Of a DNA stretch of 64,000 nt, positions 56,147 to 64,000 are shown one piece after another. The notes under the pieces were generated by a model. That model saw nothing but the letters and a program-made list of their open reading frames with translations. It searched no databases and was not told where the DNA came from. A program made the position numbers and the translations under genes. The stretch is from Proteus columbae (GTDB lineage: Bacteria > Pseudomonadota > Gammaproteobacteria > Enterobacterales > Enterobacteriaceae), in contig NZ_NGVR01000006.1 of NCBI RefSeq assembly GCF_002777965.1, positions 614 through 64,613 of the forward strand, read 5' to 3'. The stretch's first letter is position 1, and every line of letters begins with the position of its first letter.

Positions 56147-56643
56147 TATTCACCTTCCTTTGGAGATGCTGGATATGGGATTTCTGTTAAACGAATAATG
56201 CCCAAGTGAGCACTTTCTGTGGATTCAAGGTGTCGGCTGATAAAACCAATGACACGATCACCAGCACTAATGGTTGCTTTAGACGATAACGAGCCGTCAA
56301 CTTCATCGAACACAACCGGTGCGTTGATTTTCCCTGCCACTTCTTTTAGCTCAACAAAAACTTCACCCATTGTCAGGAATTCACCTTGCGTACCGTTACG
56401 AGCGAATGCTTCTTCGATACGATAGGCTTTAGGGTTAATCATGATCCCCGCAAATGCCCCTTTACCCCCAACTTGAACAGACTCTACGGAATCATCTTTG
56501 TAGGTATAGGCGCGACCGAAAATATTCAGATTTTCATCTGCTGAACTAAGAATTGCTGAAACAGCACGAATAGGGCCTGCATGACTAATTTCACCGACAA
56601 CACCAGAAATTAAGCCATTTGCTACTGATTTAGGAATTGCCAT
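56146..56643 (-). CDS. Capsid cement (decoration) protein
   Basis: 165-aa beta-rich protein starting MAIPKSVANGLISGVVGEIS, with INPKAYRIEEAFARNGTQGE and AGDRVIGFISRHLESTESAH. This fits structural cement proteins found between scaffold/protease and the DUF2184 capsid gene. It shares a base with each neighbour. Confidence 0.68.
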   Translation of the reverse strand: MAIPKSVANGLISGVVGEISHAGPIRAVSAILSSADENLNIFGRAYTYKDDSVESVQVGGKGAFAGIMINPKAYRIEEAFARNGTQGEFLTMGEVFVELKEVAGKINAPVVFDEVDGSLSSKATISAGDRVIGFISRHLESTESAHLGIIRLTEIPYPASPKEGE

Positions 56644-57905
56644 TATTTAGCTCCCCATTTATCCATAATTGTTTTATTGCTCACTGCAGAGTCCATTGTT
56701 GAGCTGGGCTTTTGAGAATCAGGTACACGTCCCTGCATCCATGCATCAAGAGCAATCGCTTCGGTTCCCTTACTGCATTGAATACCCAGTTCTTTAACAC
56801 CGTACTCCGCGACTTGTTGTTGAGTCATAGCAGAGTGGTCAAACACACCAATAAACGGCGTTAATTTATGCGCTAACGCATCACGCGCACCGATTTGTTT
56901 GAGTAATTCACCCGTATCCATTGCCGGTTTTGCTTTCTCTAATCGCTTAATTTTACGTTTTAGCGATGCCATTTCATCCATTGCAGTCATGCTACGATTT
57001 AGGCGCTTTAAACGACGATTAAGACCATCGGTAGTTGCTTGGTCAAGATGCTCTTTAGCTTCTTCAATCGCTTCGACTGCAGTTTCAATCGCGACTTCGG
57101 CTTTTTCTACTGCTTCAGGTTCGCCAGATTCTGCTTCTTCTGTGGCAATTTCAGCTTTTTCCACTGCTTCTTCTGCTTTCTGCTCTTCGTCAGGGTCTGA
57201 ATCAGTTGAAGGCTTATCTTTATCTTCTGGATCATCATCTGTCGCAGGTTTAGCACTGGTGATTGCTTCTTTGATAATGGCTTTTAACGCTTCCAATTGC
57301 TCGGGCGTAAATGCACCTTCATCAGTGGTTGGTTTGTCTTTGTTTTCATCTTCAGGATTCATGCGAATAAGTTCCTTTGTGTCTATGGTAATAACGGAGT
57401 GGTCTTGCACAGCAACATCAGCGCCAGTGCGCCCTTCATCGACTAACGCAAGATGGTTGGCTCTAATATGCCGTTGTATGGCGTCATAACGTTCACCGTT
57501 AAATTCGCCTGGTGTGAAATCGTAAATACAGCGATAACCCGGAGATAATTCAATTTTCCCCCCCTCAATTTGGTTAAGCGCTGAATTAGACAGGATTTTG
57601 ATATTGCCTCTGAGGTAGGGGTATTCAAAATAGACTCGCTCCCCGATTACCCCTTGTATCCCCTTTGTCTCTGCGGGTGTGCCGTCTTTCCCTAACATTT
57701 CATGCTCATCAACAAAGGGCATTAATTTGAAAGAGTTAATTGTCTCTGTGCTGGCCAGTTCTTCTTGCGGGCGATACACCTTGTAAATCTTTTCGGGTAT
57801 TGGTGCGCCAATTTCAAACCCTAAATAATCAAAAACCCCAACTTTAGAGATGGGGTTATCTTTTACTTCCAGCCAGCCGTTTAAATCATATTGTCGCTTT
57901 GTCAT
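56643..57905 (-). CDS. DUF2213 prohead protease-scaffold protein
   Basis: 420-aa protein. The N-terminal 170 residues are a DUF2213/Mu-like maturation protease domain: GWLEVKDNPISKVGVFDYLG, PFVDEHEMLGKDG (candidate catalytic His), GGKIELSPGYRCIYDFTPGE (candidate Ser) and RANHLALVDEGRTGADVAV. The middle, residues about 200-300, is very acidic and low-complexity (Glu/Ala/Asp), and the C-terminal part is helical, as expected for a fused scaffold. Catalytic residues are assigned by pattern only. Confidence 0.78.
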   Translation of the reverse strand: MTKRQYDLNGWLEVKDNPISKVGVFDYLGFEIGAPIPEKIYKVYRPQEELASTETINSFKLMPFVDEHEMLGKDGTPAETKGIQGVIGERVYFEYPYLRGNIKILSNSALNQIEGGKIELSPGYRCIYDFTPGEFNGERYDAIQRHIRANHLALVDEGRTGADVAVQDHSVITIDTKELIRMNPEDENKDKPTTDEGAFTPEQLEALKAIIKEAITSAKPATDDDPEDKDKPSTDSDPDEEQKAEEAVEKAEIATEEAESGEPEAVEKAEVAIETAVEAIEEAKEHLDQATTDGLNRRLKRLNRSMTAMDEMASLKRKIKRLEKAKPAMDTGELLKQIGARDALAHKLTPFIGVFDHSAMTQQQVAEYGVKELGIQCSKGTEAIALDAWMQGRVPDSQKPSSTMDSAVSNKTIMDKWGAK

Positions 57906-58756
57906 GTCTCCTCACCAAAATCAATAACCGGTGTCCAGAAGCACTTACAATTTGGCAACTGTCCGGGCAGTCCTCGCTCTCCCGTTTTGGGATCAATAAT
58001 CGGTGGGTTATCTAAATCAAATACTTCACCATCCAATTTAATATGCCATTCACGAGGTTCTGCACTCCCACCAGAGTGATGCCAAACCGCCTTACGAATA
58101 CCGGCAGATTTCATGCGCTCATAGTTCACCACTGTCGTGATTTTCCGTGTTTGGTCAACAGCAATAAAATTCGCCCTTTTTTCAGTCACACTGCCTGTAT
58201 GTCGAATTTCCTCTAATAGTGTCTTTGCGCCCTCACCACCTTGGCTAATAGAGCGTAAAGCAACACTTTCAATACGTTGATGAAATTGCAGTGGAATGGA
58301 TTTAATTAACGATACGTTTTCAGCTGTAGAGGCAATGATTTTATCTTTGAGTGGTTGTGGCATATCAGGGGTTTTGATAGTGATCCCCCCTGATAACTGT
58401 TTGAGAGAATCATCTAAATTACGCTTTGCACCTATATCGACTTGGGAAACAAATTTATCCGCAATCTCTGTGGATTTTTGTTTAAAAATCTTATCCCATT
58501 TGCGTTTTAGTCGGTTAAGCCAGATGCGTGTTTGACTGGCAAAGCTGGCATCCATCGTAAAGCCATCAAAGTCGTCATTTAATTCACTAAACACTTTTTC
58601 ATAGTCTTTAATCATTGCATTAATGAGTCGTGACATGTCACCTTGATAACGACTAGCTGGGGCGACTGAATACTGCAGAGGTTTCCCCTTCATGACCGCT
58701 TGACGCGAAATTGCCCATTGCGCTCGCTTCGTTCGTACTCGTATTCGCCTCGACAT
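57902..58756 (-). CDS. Phage head morphogenesis protein (SPP1 gp7 / MuF family)
   Basis: 284-aa minor head protein associated with the portal. The C-terminal MuF core is clear: NFIAVDQTRKITTVVNYERM, KAVWHHSGGSAEPREWHIKL, DNPPIIDPKTGERGLPGQLP and NCKCFWTPVIDF. GAGG stands 7 nt before the chosen ATG. That start overlaps the portal gene by 104 nt; a later Met (58693) would reduce this but has a poor ribosome binding site. Confidence 0.85.
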   Translation of the reverse strand: MSRRIRVRTKRAQWAISRQAVMKGKPLQYSVAPASRYQGDMSRLINAMIKDYEKVFSELNDDFDGFTMDASFASQTRIWLNRLKRKWDKIFKQKSTEIADKFVSQVDIGAKRNLDDSLKQLSGGITIKTPDMPQPLKDKIIASTAENVSLIKSIPLQFHQRIESVALRSISQGGEGAKTLLEEIRHTGSVTEKRANFIAVDQTRKITTVVNYERMKSAGIRKAVWHHSGGSAEPREWHIKLDGEVFDLDNPPIIDPKTGERGLPGQLPNCKCFWTPVIDFGEET

Positions 58757-60152
58757 AATCTGCCTCGTTCACTTCAATGCCGTAATAGCTAGACGCTTTA
58801 TCACTGGCCAGTTTCTTGCGGATATCTAACCCATCAATCGCCCCCGTTGTTGCATAAGCTGAATCGGCTTGTGCTTGTTTAAGCTCAATATCCGCACTCT
58901 CAACAGCAGTCGGGCTATCAAGCGGTGCCCATGTGATAGAGATTTCAGTCACAGGCAAACCTTCACTACGCATTAACATGTCGTAATGGCGCTGTAATAG
59001 CTCTTCAAGGTCGTTTGATTGAATACTTTCAAGCTCTTCGCGGTAATTAGCTTCTTCGTATTCCCCCGTTGAGTTAAAGCCTTTCGGTGTTGTGCCTAAT
59101 AGCTTTGTCGCGGGTACATTGGAAGCTGATGCCACCAGCTGATATTGCGTCATAATGGTGGCGTCTAAATCCGCTAATGACGTATCGAACTGTTGAACTA
59201 CATCTTCTTTACCTACTGTCTGAACACCGTAATTATCTCTCATCTCAATGAACTCAAGGATATTTTGACGAATAGTCAATTCATCCATTCCCTCAACATC
59301 TGCCATACCAATAGTCAGTAAGCGCTTAGTCATTGCCAGTTGTGGCGCTTCATTAGCGGTACGCTCTGATGCATAGACACGCTCATAAATGCGTTCTGGT
59401 ACAGATACACCAAAGTAGTTGTAGAGGGGCTTAAGCACGTTAGGTACGGGGAACGGTACAAATTTAATAAAATGCGATTTATGGTACTTGCGTCCACCAA
59501 TCACATAATAGGTTGGCTCGTAGAAATCCATGCTTGCAGGATCTTGAACATTGGCGTCTGTTAAATCAGCCGTTACCCATTGTGGATCAATCTGTTTGAT
59601 CCCTTTGTACATGCCTTTTGTCACGCCATCGATATTAAACGGGTTTTCGTACCACTCTTTCGGGTTAGATGTCTCAACAACAAATAATGCTAAACGACCG
59701 CCGTATACTCTCCCAAAATGAACCAACTCTTTCAGTTGGTGTGTAATACGGTATTTTTTATCGCGTTTACGGAGTTTTTTACTGATAGCTCTATCATCGT
59801 CATTATCACAATCAATATCGTAACCCTGACGTATCGCATCACGCGCGGGCATATTACAAGCTTTATCAACAAGCCAATGTTTAGCGATAACCGCACACAT
59901 ATTGTTGCCGATAAACATTTGTGAGGCATACCAAGAAGCTTGAGCCTCAGGTACGCCGTAAACTTGCTCGCCTTTAAATGAAGGGACATAGCTATCAATG
60001 CTATCCATTGCGACGCCATTAATTATAGGCTGGGGTAAGTCCAATCCTTTAAAGTCATTATTAGGAACCAGTGAAGAATATAAATGCGTTGAGAACGCAG
60101 ACCGTTTGGTTACTTTTTTTATTTCAATTTTTTTCTTACTAAATGGCCACAT
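58653..60152 (-). CDS. Phage portal protein (DUF1073 family)
   Basis: 499-aa portal vertex protein of the DUF1073 class. It begins MWPFSKKKIEIKKVTKR and contains QASWYASQMFIGNNMCAVIA, KHWLVDKACNMPARDAIRQG, HFGRVYGGRLALFVVETSNP, TTPKGFNSTGEYEEANYREE and ADIELKQAQADSAYATTGAI. AGAGGA stands 7 nt before the ATG at 60152. It follows the large terminase by one base. The 3' end overlaps the head morphogenesis gene. Confidence 0.85.
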   Translation of the reverse strand: MWPFSKKKIEIKKVTKRSAFSTHLYSSLVPNNDFKGLDLPQPIINGVAMDSIDSYVPSFKGEQVYGVPEAQASWYASQMFIGNNMCAVIAKHWLVDKACNMPARDAIRQGYDIDCDNDDDRAISKKLRKRDKKYRITHQLKELVHFGRVYGGRLALFVVETSNPKEWYENPFNIDGVTKGMYKGIKQIDPQWVTADLTDANVQDPASMDFYEPTYYVIGGRKYHKSHFIKFVPFPVPNVLKPLYNYFGVSVPERIYERVYASERTANEAPQLAMTKRLLTIGMADVEGMDELTIRQNILEFIEMRDNYGVQTVGKEDVVQQFDTSLADLDATIMTQYQLVASASNVPATKLLGTTPKGFNSTGEYEEANYREELESIQSNDLEELLQRHYDMLMRSEGLPVTEISITWAPLDSPTAVESADIELKQAQADSAYATTGAIDGLDIRKKLASDKASSYYGIEVNEADYVEANTSTNEASAMGNFASSGHEGETSAVFSRPS

Positions 60153-60153
60153 A

Positions 60154-61554
60154 CTAAGTCCTCTTACGAGAGAAGAAACCGCCTTTTTTCTTCTGATATA
60201 AATCACGTAATGCTTGCGTCATCGCATCCACTGTGTCGTCATTGCTAGAGAACGGGAATGTAGTGATCTCTTCTACGGTTTCTACAATCCACGGCGCAAT
60301 GTCTTTGTGGGGGAGCCACACATTCCCAGCCTCCCACTCAGCAGTACACGCATGAGCACGAGCAACCTTGCTACCATCTGGCTCGACGGGAATTAACCCT
60401 GAGACGGTTGATTTGAGAGAGTCGATTACAGCAGGGCCATTAGCTTTGTCTTCCACCAGCTTACGTCGCCCTTCAGGGAATTTTTCAGCCAACCATTTCA
60501 CTGACTTTAAGGTTTCAGTAAAGCTCATGCGTTTTCGAATTTGATACAGTAAATAAGCATTTGCGTCTTTCTTGCCCCATACTTGCCCTACCACATAGTC
60601 AGTACCGTCACTGTCTTTAAAGGTCATATCCCAACTATGGATAACCTTATCGAATTTTTCAGGCAGGTCTTTCGGTAAGTAATACTGAGCAAATTCTTCG
60701 TGGAAAATTTGACCATCACCTGGCTTAGGTGATTGTTGGTACATTGCAGACCAGAAGTAATCACCAATGATTGCTTTTGTCTCAAGGAGTTTGTCAATTG
60801 GGTGTAACTCTGGTACCAGTGCTTCCCCTCGCTCATTGATTGCAGGGAATGCAAGCACCTTGGTTTCAGGCGCTTTTTCTTTTAATTGGCCAGACAAATC
60901 ATCAGTTGCCCACCGAGTGGCCATGATAATTTCACCGCTATTTTTTGATAAACGGGTCTTAAAGGTCGAAACGTACCAGTTCCAAATTGATTTTTTAACA
61001 GTCTGGCTAAGCGCTTCTTTTGAGTTCTTTATCGGGTCATCAATAATACCGAGGTCAACTTTCTTACCCGTTAATGGGCCACCTACCCCCGCACAAACAT
61101 AGCCTCCTTTGTGGTTGGCAAGACCAAACTCATCAGAATTACGTTTAACTGCAATGCCGTTCTCAGGCCTGTTGCCTAACCAAGTTTTAGGAAATAGCAC
61201 ACGATATTCATCGGACATCATAATGCGCTGAACATCGGTATTCATATCACCCGCTAAATCTGAGGAATACGACAGCGCACCAACACGCATGTTAGGGTAT
61301 TTACCAAAGAAATAGGCAGGGAGGTAACGTGAAACAATATCAGACTTACCATGTTGTGGCGGTGCTCCTAAGATTAACTTAGGGCGCTTACCCTTCATCA
61401 TGTCAATCAAGAACTGGTCGAGCGCATCACATACCGTTTCTGAAAAGTGGCTTGTAATGTACTCAGGGTTTATATACTGAATAAATTCATGCAAACTACG
61501 CCTAGCTATCTCTCTCCTGACCTCTTCATCAAACAAGTCGAAATTGACATCCAT
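60154..61554 (-). CDS. Terminase large subunit
   Basis: 466-aa packaging motor. The ATPase domain has a Walker A-like GAPPQHGKS (Lys70), Walker B GIIDDPIK near residue 170, and ATRWATDDLSGQL. The nuclease domain has HSWDMTFKDSDGTDYVVGQV and VEDKANGPAVIDSL. The start at 61554 begins MDVNFDLFDEEVRR with AGGT 8 nt upstream; an in-frame ATG at 61617 adds an unlikely extension. A gap of about 200 bp (61555-61752) separates it from the small subunit; it holds a short CATGAAA/TTTCATG hairpin and nothing else clear. Confidence 0.92.
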   Translation of the reverse strand: MDVNFDLFDEEVRREIARRSLHEFIQYINPEYITSHFSETVCDALDQFLIDMMKGKRPKLILGAPPQHGKSDIVSRYLPAYFFGKYPNMRVGALSYSSDLAGDMNTDVQRIMMSDEYRVLFPKTWLGNRPENGIAVKRNSDEFGLANHKGGYVCAGVGGPLTGKKVDLGIIDDPIKNSKEALSQTVKKSIWNWYVSTFKTRLSKNSGEIIMATRWATDDLSGQLKEKAPETKVLAFPAINERGEALVPELHPIDKLLETKAIIGDYFWSAMYQQSPKPGDGQIFHEEFAQYYLPKDLPEKFDKVIHSWDMTFKDSDGTDYVVGQVWGKKDANAYLLYQIRKRMSFTETLKSVKWLAEKFPEGRRKLVEDKANGPAVIDSLKSTVSGLIPVEPDGSKVARAHACTAEWEAGNVWLPHKDIAPWIVETVEEITTFPFSSNDDTVDAMTQALRDLYQKKKGGFFSRKRT

Positions 61555-61752
61555 AGAGATACCTAAAGTGAAAAAAACAACCCTTTCGTGCCAATTACGG
61601 CATGAAATGATTTTCATGTTTTTGATAACAATTGATTAACAATAAAAAGGAATTTAAACAGAAAGAAGATTGTTACTTTTAGCGGTTTAGGTTGTGTTTT
61701 TAGTTGAGTTCAAAAGTGAAGGGGCGCATTAGCATCATTATGTTAAATAGAA

Positions 61753-62772
61753 CTACTTTTCACCCTTTTTTCTCAATTGAAGTAGTTGCTCGAAACTTAG
61801 GTGACTTAAATCTATTCCTGTTGTCTGAATAGGCCCACCATCGGCACCGGTTAATTCCGTCTTGTTCTTCAGCATACCTAAATGCTGTGCAACCATCTTA
61901 AGTGCTTCATCTTGATTACGTGTAATAACCTCAACACCAAACTTCCCTTCTTTCACTCCCGCAAATACTCGACGAGCTGGCCCTGTTAAATCACGCGTAT
62001 CATGGAAATGCGCACGACCAACACCGGCACCGTTACAGCGCGGACAATCAGGATTTGGATCTAATGTTTCATCATAACCGTAGCCACCCACATCTTGTGG
62101 CGGAGGTTTATTGGCTGTAAGCGCTTTTTTAGTAGCATCTTCAAACTCTATTGAATCACGCCACTGATAATTGAAACCAAAGCCCCAGCAATGACGACAA
62201 CATAATCGACGGTATTCGGTCAGCTCGTTAACGTCTGCAGTTGCGATATCCCACCACATTTTTAATACGGCATCTTGGGTTATCTCTGTTCTGCGTTCCC
62301 GTTCTGCTAATGCGTCGGTGATTGCCCGATTAACCTTAACATTTCTATACATCCGACTTGCGCTTGCGTATGCCGTATTTCCTTCACATTTACCACCAGC
62401 ACGCTTATATGCAGCAGTCCTATTTAGGTCAATAAGGTATTCATTAACGAATTTAGCCTGTAACTCAGTAAGCCCGTAATTGCGCAGACTAAAGGTGTTT
62501 TGATCATCATGCGCATTACTTGATTCATTACTCTGCGCAGTTGGTATATCACTATTGCGCATTGGCTCTTTTGCGCATTCTTTTTTCTGCGCAATGCGCA
62601 ATTTCTTGTGCGCAGTTTTTTGCGCATTCTGCGCACGGGATATTTTGATATATCGTCGGGCTGTTGCGTAGTTTAGTTCCTTTAGTTCGCACCACTCTTT
62701 AGGGGATATTCCTGTTATAGCATGTTCGGCGAGGAACTGTTGTTGTAGCATCCCCCAATCCGGTTTTGCCAT
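61753..62772 (-). CDS. Terminase small subunit, large form with HTH, linker and zinc-binding module
   Basis: 339-aa DNA-recognition subunit, much longer than the usual 150-200 aa. The N-terminal HTH-like part resembles small terminases (AITGISPKEWCELKELNYAT, then ARRYIKISRAQ). A basic/Gln-Asn low-complexity linker spans about residues 48-95. The terminase_2-like domain follows (GLTELQAKFVNEYLIDLNRT, AYKRAGGKCEGNTAYASASR). After it come two DnaJ-type zinc half-sites, CRHCWGFG and CPRCNGAG, about 47 residues apart. The linker-coding DNA holds the TGCGCA cluster. Confidence 0.82.
   Translation of the reverse strand: MAKPDWGMLQQQFLAEHAITGISPKEWCELKELNYATARRYIKISRAQNAQKTAHKKLRIAQKKECAKEPMRNSDIPTAQSNESSNAHDDQNTFSLRNYGLTELQAKFVNEYLIDLNRTAAYKRAGGKCEGNTAYASASRMYRNVKVNRAITDALAERERRTEITQDAVLKMWWDIATADVNELTEYRRLCCRHCWGFGFNYQWRDSIEFEDATKKALTANKPPPQDVGGYGYDETLDPNPDCPRCNGAGVGRAHFHDTRDLTGPARRVFAGVKEGKFGVEVITRNQDEALKMVAQHLGMLKNKTELTGADGGPIQTTGIDLSHLSFEQLLQLRKKGEK
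62481..62635. repeat. Cluster of ten TGCGCA palindromes in the small-terminase gene (candidate pac/cos recognition region)
   Basis: Copies start at 62481, 62510, 62534, 62556, 62572, 62588, 62595, 62609, 62621 and 62630: ten in 155 bp, with spacing that shortens from 29 to 7-14 bp. A given hexamer is expected about once in 4 kb of random sequence. The array is inside the low-complexity linker of the terminase gene. In several headful-packaging phages (P22, for example) pac lies inside the small-terminase gene, which suggests a packaging-initiation role. Confidence 0.55.
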
Positions 62773-62971
62773 TGTGTTTATCTCCTTTTATAACACTGTG
62801 ATACCCTAAAATTTATATGCATGCTTAAAAAGCCCCATCAGAGCTCGTATATATTTTTATGGTTCGCATCTTGTATTTCTGAAATTAACCTCAATGTACT
62901 GGTACGAGGTCAAATCACTTTTGGCTGTAGTTGTTTTTACATTTCATAACTTAGTAAATTTAGGAATTTAT

Positions 62972-63310
62972 ATGAACGGAAACGGTTGGATCGATGACTT
63001 ACAGAATGCACACGTTTATTGTGACTCTAGCCTGAACATTATTGATGTACTACGTAATTTGGGCAATTCAGGTAATCTAAATGGATGGGTCATTCAGCCA
63101 CTAGGAATTTCTGGCAGTCACACTTGGTGTTTGGCATCTACTAATGGCATAAAGGTTGCACTTTCCACTACCATTAGCAATATAGCAATGACAAGCAATG
63201 TTATTCCTATTGATGACTTACAAGACGCCGCTAAATCCAATGAGATTACAAACGAGCTGTATAAAATATTTTTAAATAACTATCCAACCATCCATGCAAC
63301 TATTTCATAA
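62972..63310 (+). CDS. Unknown 112-aa protein on the opposite strand between lysis and packaging genes
   Basis: Protein beginning MNGNGWIDDLQNAHVYCDSS, with LNGWVIQPLGISGSHTWCLA and NYPTIHATIS at the end. It looks like a compact soluble alpha/beta protein with no signal or membrane segment. AGGA stands 7 nt before the ATG at 62972, which is preferred over an in-frame start at 62894. It is the only plus-strand gene in the late region and has its own upstream space of about 200 bp, as expected for an independently transcribed accessory (moron) gene. Family not recognised. Confidence 0.65.
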   Translation: MNGNGWIDDLQNAHVYCDSSLNIIDVLRNLGNSGNLNGWVIQPLGISGSHTWCLASTNGIKVALSTTISNIAMTSNVIPIDDLQDAAKSNEITNELYKIFLNNYPTIHATIS

Positions 63311-63328
63311 GCTTTTTTAGCTAAACAT

Positions 63329-63775
63329 CTAATATAAACAACTCCTTTCTATATACTCCTGCAATCCTTTAATTATTTGTTCTGACTCTGCGATTCGTTC
63401 TCTAAGTAACCAATAATTTCTGATAGCGGTGTCAGTAGGTCGGGCGGTGATTGCATCATCCACGCCGGAGGTGGTAACGCCTTCGGATTTTGAACAGTTG
63501 GCTTTGATGTACACCCGCTCAGGATGACGCTCGCTAAGATCACGTAACTGGCTAATTTCAGTTTTAGCATTATCGAGTTCCTGCGTATGTTTTACATCGA
63601 GATCATGAAGGGATTTTATGCGTGCTTGGTAAGCTTGATTAATACTGACTTGCTCATTGAACGAATTAGTAAGTAATTTGTGATTAGCTTTTAACGTTCC
63701 ATAGTCATCTATTACCCACCAGAGCCAGAACGCCAATACTACACAACCACCAGCGAGTAATTTGGTGATATTCAT
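63329..63775 (-). CDS. Rz-like inner-membrane spanin
   Basis: 148-aa i-spanin for outer-membrane disruption at lysis. An N-terminal membrane anchor (ITKLLAGGCVVLAFWLWWVI) is followed by a long periplasmic coiled coil (QVSINQAYQARIKSLHDLDV, ELDNAKTEISQLRDLSERHP), the usual Rz layout. The start at 63775 lies 5 nt after the endolysin stop; an in-frame start at 63802 would overlap it. It contains the Rz1 gene in another frame. Confidence 0.85.
   Translation of the reverse strand: MNITKLLAGGCVVLAFWLWWVIDDYGTLKANHKLLTNSFNEQVSINQAYQARIKSLHDLDVKHTQELDNAKTEISQLRDLSERHPERVYIKANCSKSEGVTTSGVDDAITARPTDTAIRNYWLLRERIAESEQIIKGLQEYIERSCLY
63373..63570 (-). CDS. Rz1-like outer-membrane spanin lipoprotein, nested in Rz
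   Basis: 65-aa lipoprotein wholly inside the Rz gene in a different frame. The signal is MLKLKLASYVILASVILSGC with lipobox L-S-G-C (Cys20). The mature part is short and Pro-rich (VQNPKALPPPAWMMQSPPDL), as o-spanins are. The nested layout repeats lambda Rz/Rz1. Confidence 0.88.
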   Translation of the reverse strand: MLKLKLASYVILASVILSGCTSKPTVQNPKALPPPAWMMQSPPDLLTPLSEIIGYLENESQSQNK

Positions 63776-63780
63776 AGACG

Positions 63781-64000
63781 TTACGCCGGATATGATTTCC
63801 ACGTTAATTGAAAATGAGGACCATCTTTAAATGACTCCCAATTACCGCCCCACTCAACATCAATGCCAAACTCTTTACCTGCTTGGATCATCGCTTCAGC
63901 CACTTTTTTAAAGTATGACCATTCTTGCCAAGGTATTGAGCCATTCACAATAGGGGCACAATCCACGGCATGACCAGTAAGATGCCGACTATTCATCGTT
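63781..64000 (-). CDS. M15-family peptidoglycan peptidase, phage endolysin (partial, N-terminus beyond window)
   Basis: 73 residues of the C-terminal part are in view. SRHLTGHAVDCAP and DGPHFQLTW carry the zinc-binding His/Asp and His of M15 L-Ala-D-Glu / D-Ala-D-Ala peptidases. The frame stays open to the edge (a Thr codon before the Met at 63996), and related enzymes read T-M-x-S-R-H at this point, so this Met is internal and the gene begins to the right. It is directly upstream of the spanins. Confidence 0.85.
   Translation of the reverse strand, partial: TMNSRHLTGHAVDCAPIVNGSIPWQEWSYFKKVAEAMIQAGKEFGIDVEWGGNWESFKDGPHFQLTWKSYPA

Larger units (their letters stand above)
40961..64000. mobile_element. 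Contractile-tailed (myovirus-type) prophage at tRNA-Pro, right end beyond window
   Basis: From just past tRNA-Pro to the window edge almost every gene is phage-derived: lysis, packaging, head, connector, sheath, tube, tape measure, baseplate and fibre genes, all on the minus strand and mostly overlapping or abutting. Three plus-strand accessory genes flank or interrupt it. Base composition is visibly less AT-rich than the host genes, except in the accessory genes. The right attachment site, integrase, repressor, replication genes and holin are not in view, so the exact boundary and activity are not known. The structural set looks complete, with no disrupted gene. Confidence 0.92.

Noticed and set aside
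56899-57489. 196-codon Ser-rich plus-strand ORF antisense to the protease-scaffold gene
   Set aside because: It is the complement of an acidic Glu/Ala/Asp-rich low-complexity segment, which produces artificial Ser/Phe-rich ORFs.
58653-60152. Calling the DUF1073 gene an anti-CBASS (Acb1-like) defence inhibitor
   Set aside because: Length, position between terminase and MuF-like gene, and portal-type motifs fit a structural portal; a domain-family name alone does not support nuclease activity.

Overview
The window looks like the chromosome of a low-GC enterobacterium of the family Morganellaceae, most probably Proteus. The gene order lysP-yeiE-yeiH-nfo, mtr, yeiP, lpxT, mepS, yejG-bcr-rsuA-radD-rplY-yejK-yejL-yejM-proL matches the E. 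coli 48-49 min region with local losses and insertions. The base composition is AT-rich, and a PlaP-type putrescine importer of the kind known in Proteus is present. The species call is inference from content and synteny.

Layout. (1) 1-12903, minus strand: a two-partner secretion locus with a FhaC/ShlB/CdiB-type transporter followed by a giant FhaB/CdiA-type exoprotein. More than 3,700 codons are visible and the C-terminus runs off the left edge, so any toxin and immunity gene are out of view. (2) 13241-15120: plaP, preceded by an unusual leader holding a 16-codon ORF with a perfect Shine-Dalgarno, an intrinsic terminator, and a 69-codon ORF that overlaps the plaP start. (3) 15600-20100: a probably Fur-controlled iron-siderophore operon (FecCD-type permease, ATPase, TonB-dependent receptor) with no binding-protein gene. 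(4) 20138-40960: core genes for lysine, tryptophan and fructose-1-phosphate metabolism, DNA repair, lipid A modification, peptidoglycan hydrolysis, translation and envelope control. Between them lie a MITE-like element, an orphan fruK, and two paralogous small secreted fimbrillin-like proteins. (5) 40961-64000: a contractile-tailed prophage next to tRNA-Pro(GGG), running off the right edge.

The prophage reads, on the minus strand: M15-type endolysin, nested Rz/Rz1 spanins, small terminase, large terminase, portal, MuF-like head protein, protease/scaffold, cement, major capsid, connectors, sheath, tube, frameshifted tail chaperones, tape measure, then a compact baseplate (Dit-like, plug, hub, spike, gp25-like, gpJ-like, DUF2612) and a repetitive tail fibre. 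Intrinsic terminators after the capsid and tube genes probably set expression steps. Three plus-strand genes are accessory candidates: an SOS-boxed 84-aa protein, a left-handed beta-helix O-acetyltransferase next to the attachment end, and an unknown 112-aa protein between lysis and packaging genes. Integrase, repressor and replication genes are not in view.

Most notable points: the two-part plaP leader, a cluster of ten TGCGCA palindromes inside the small-terminase gene (a candidate packaging site), three tandem 11-bp repeats beside the tRNA (candidate integrase arm sites), the 271-bp MITE, and the roughly 86-residue higher-order modules of the exoprotein. Everything here was read by eye from sequence; no database search was run.
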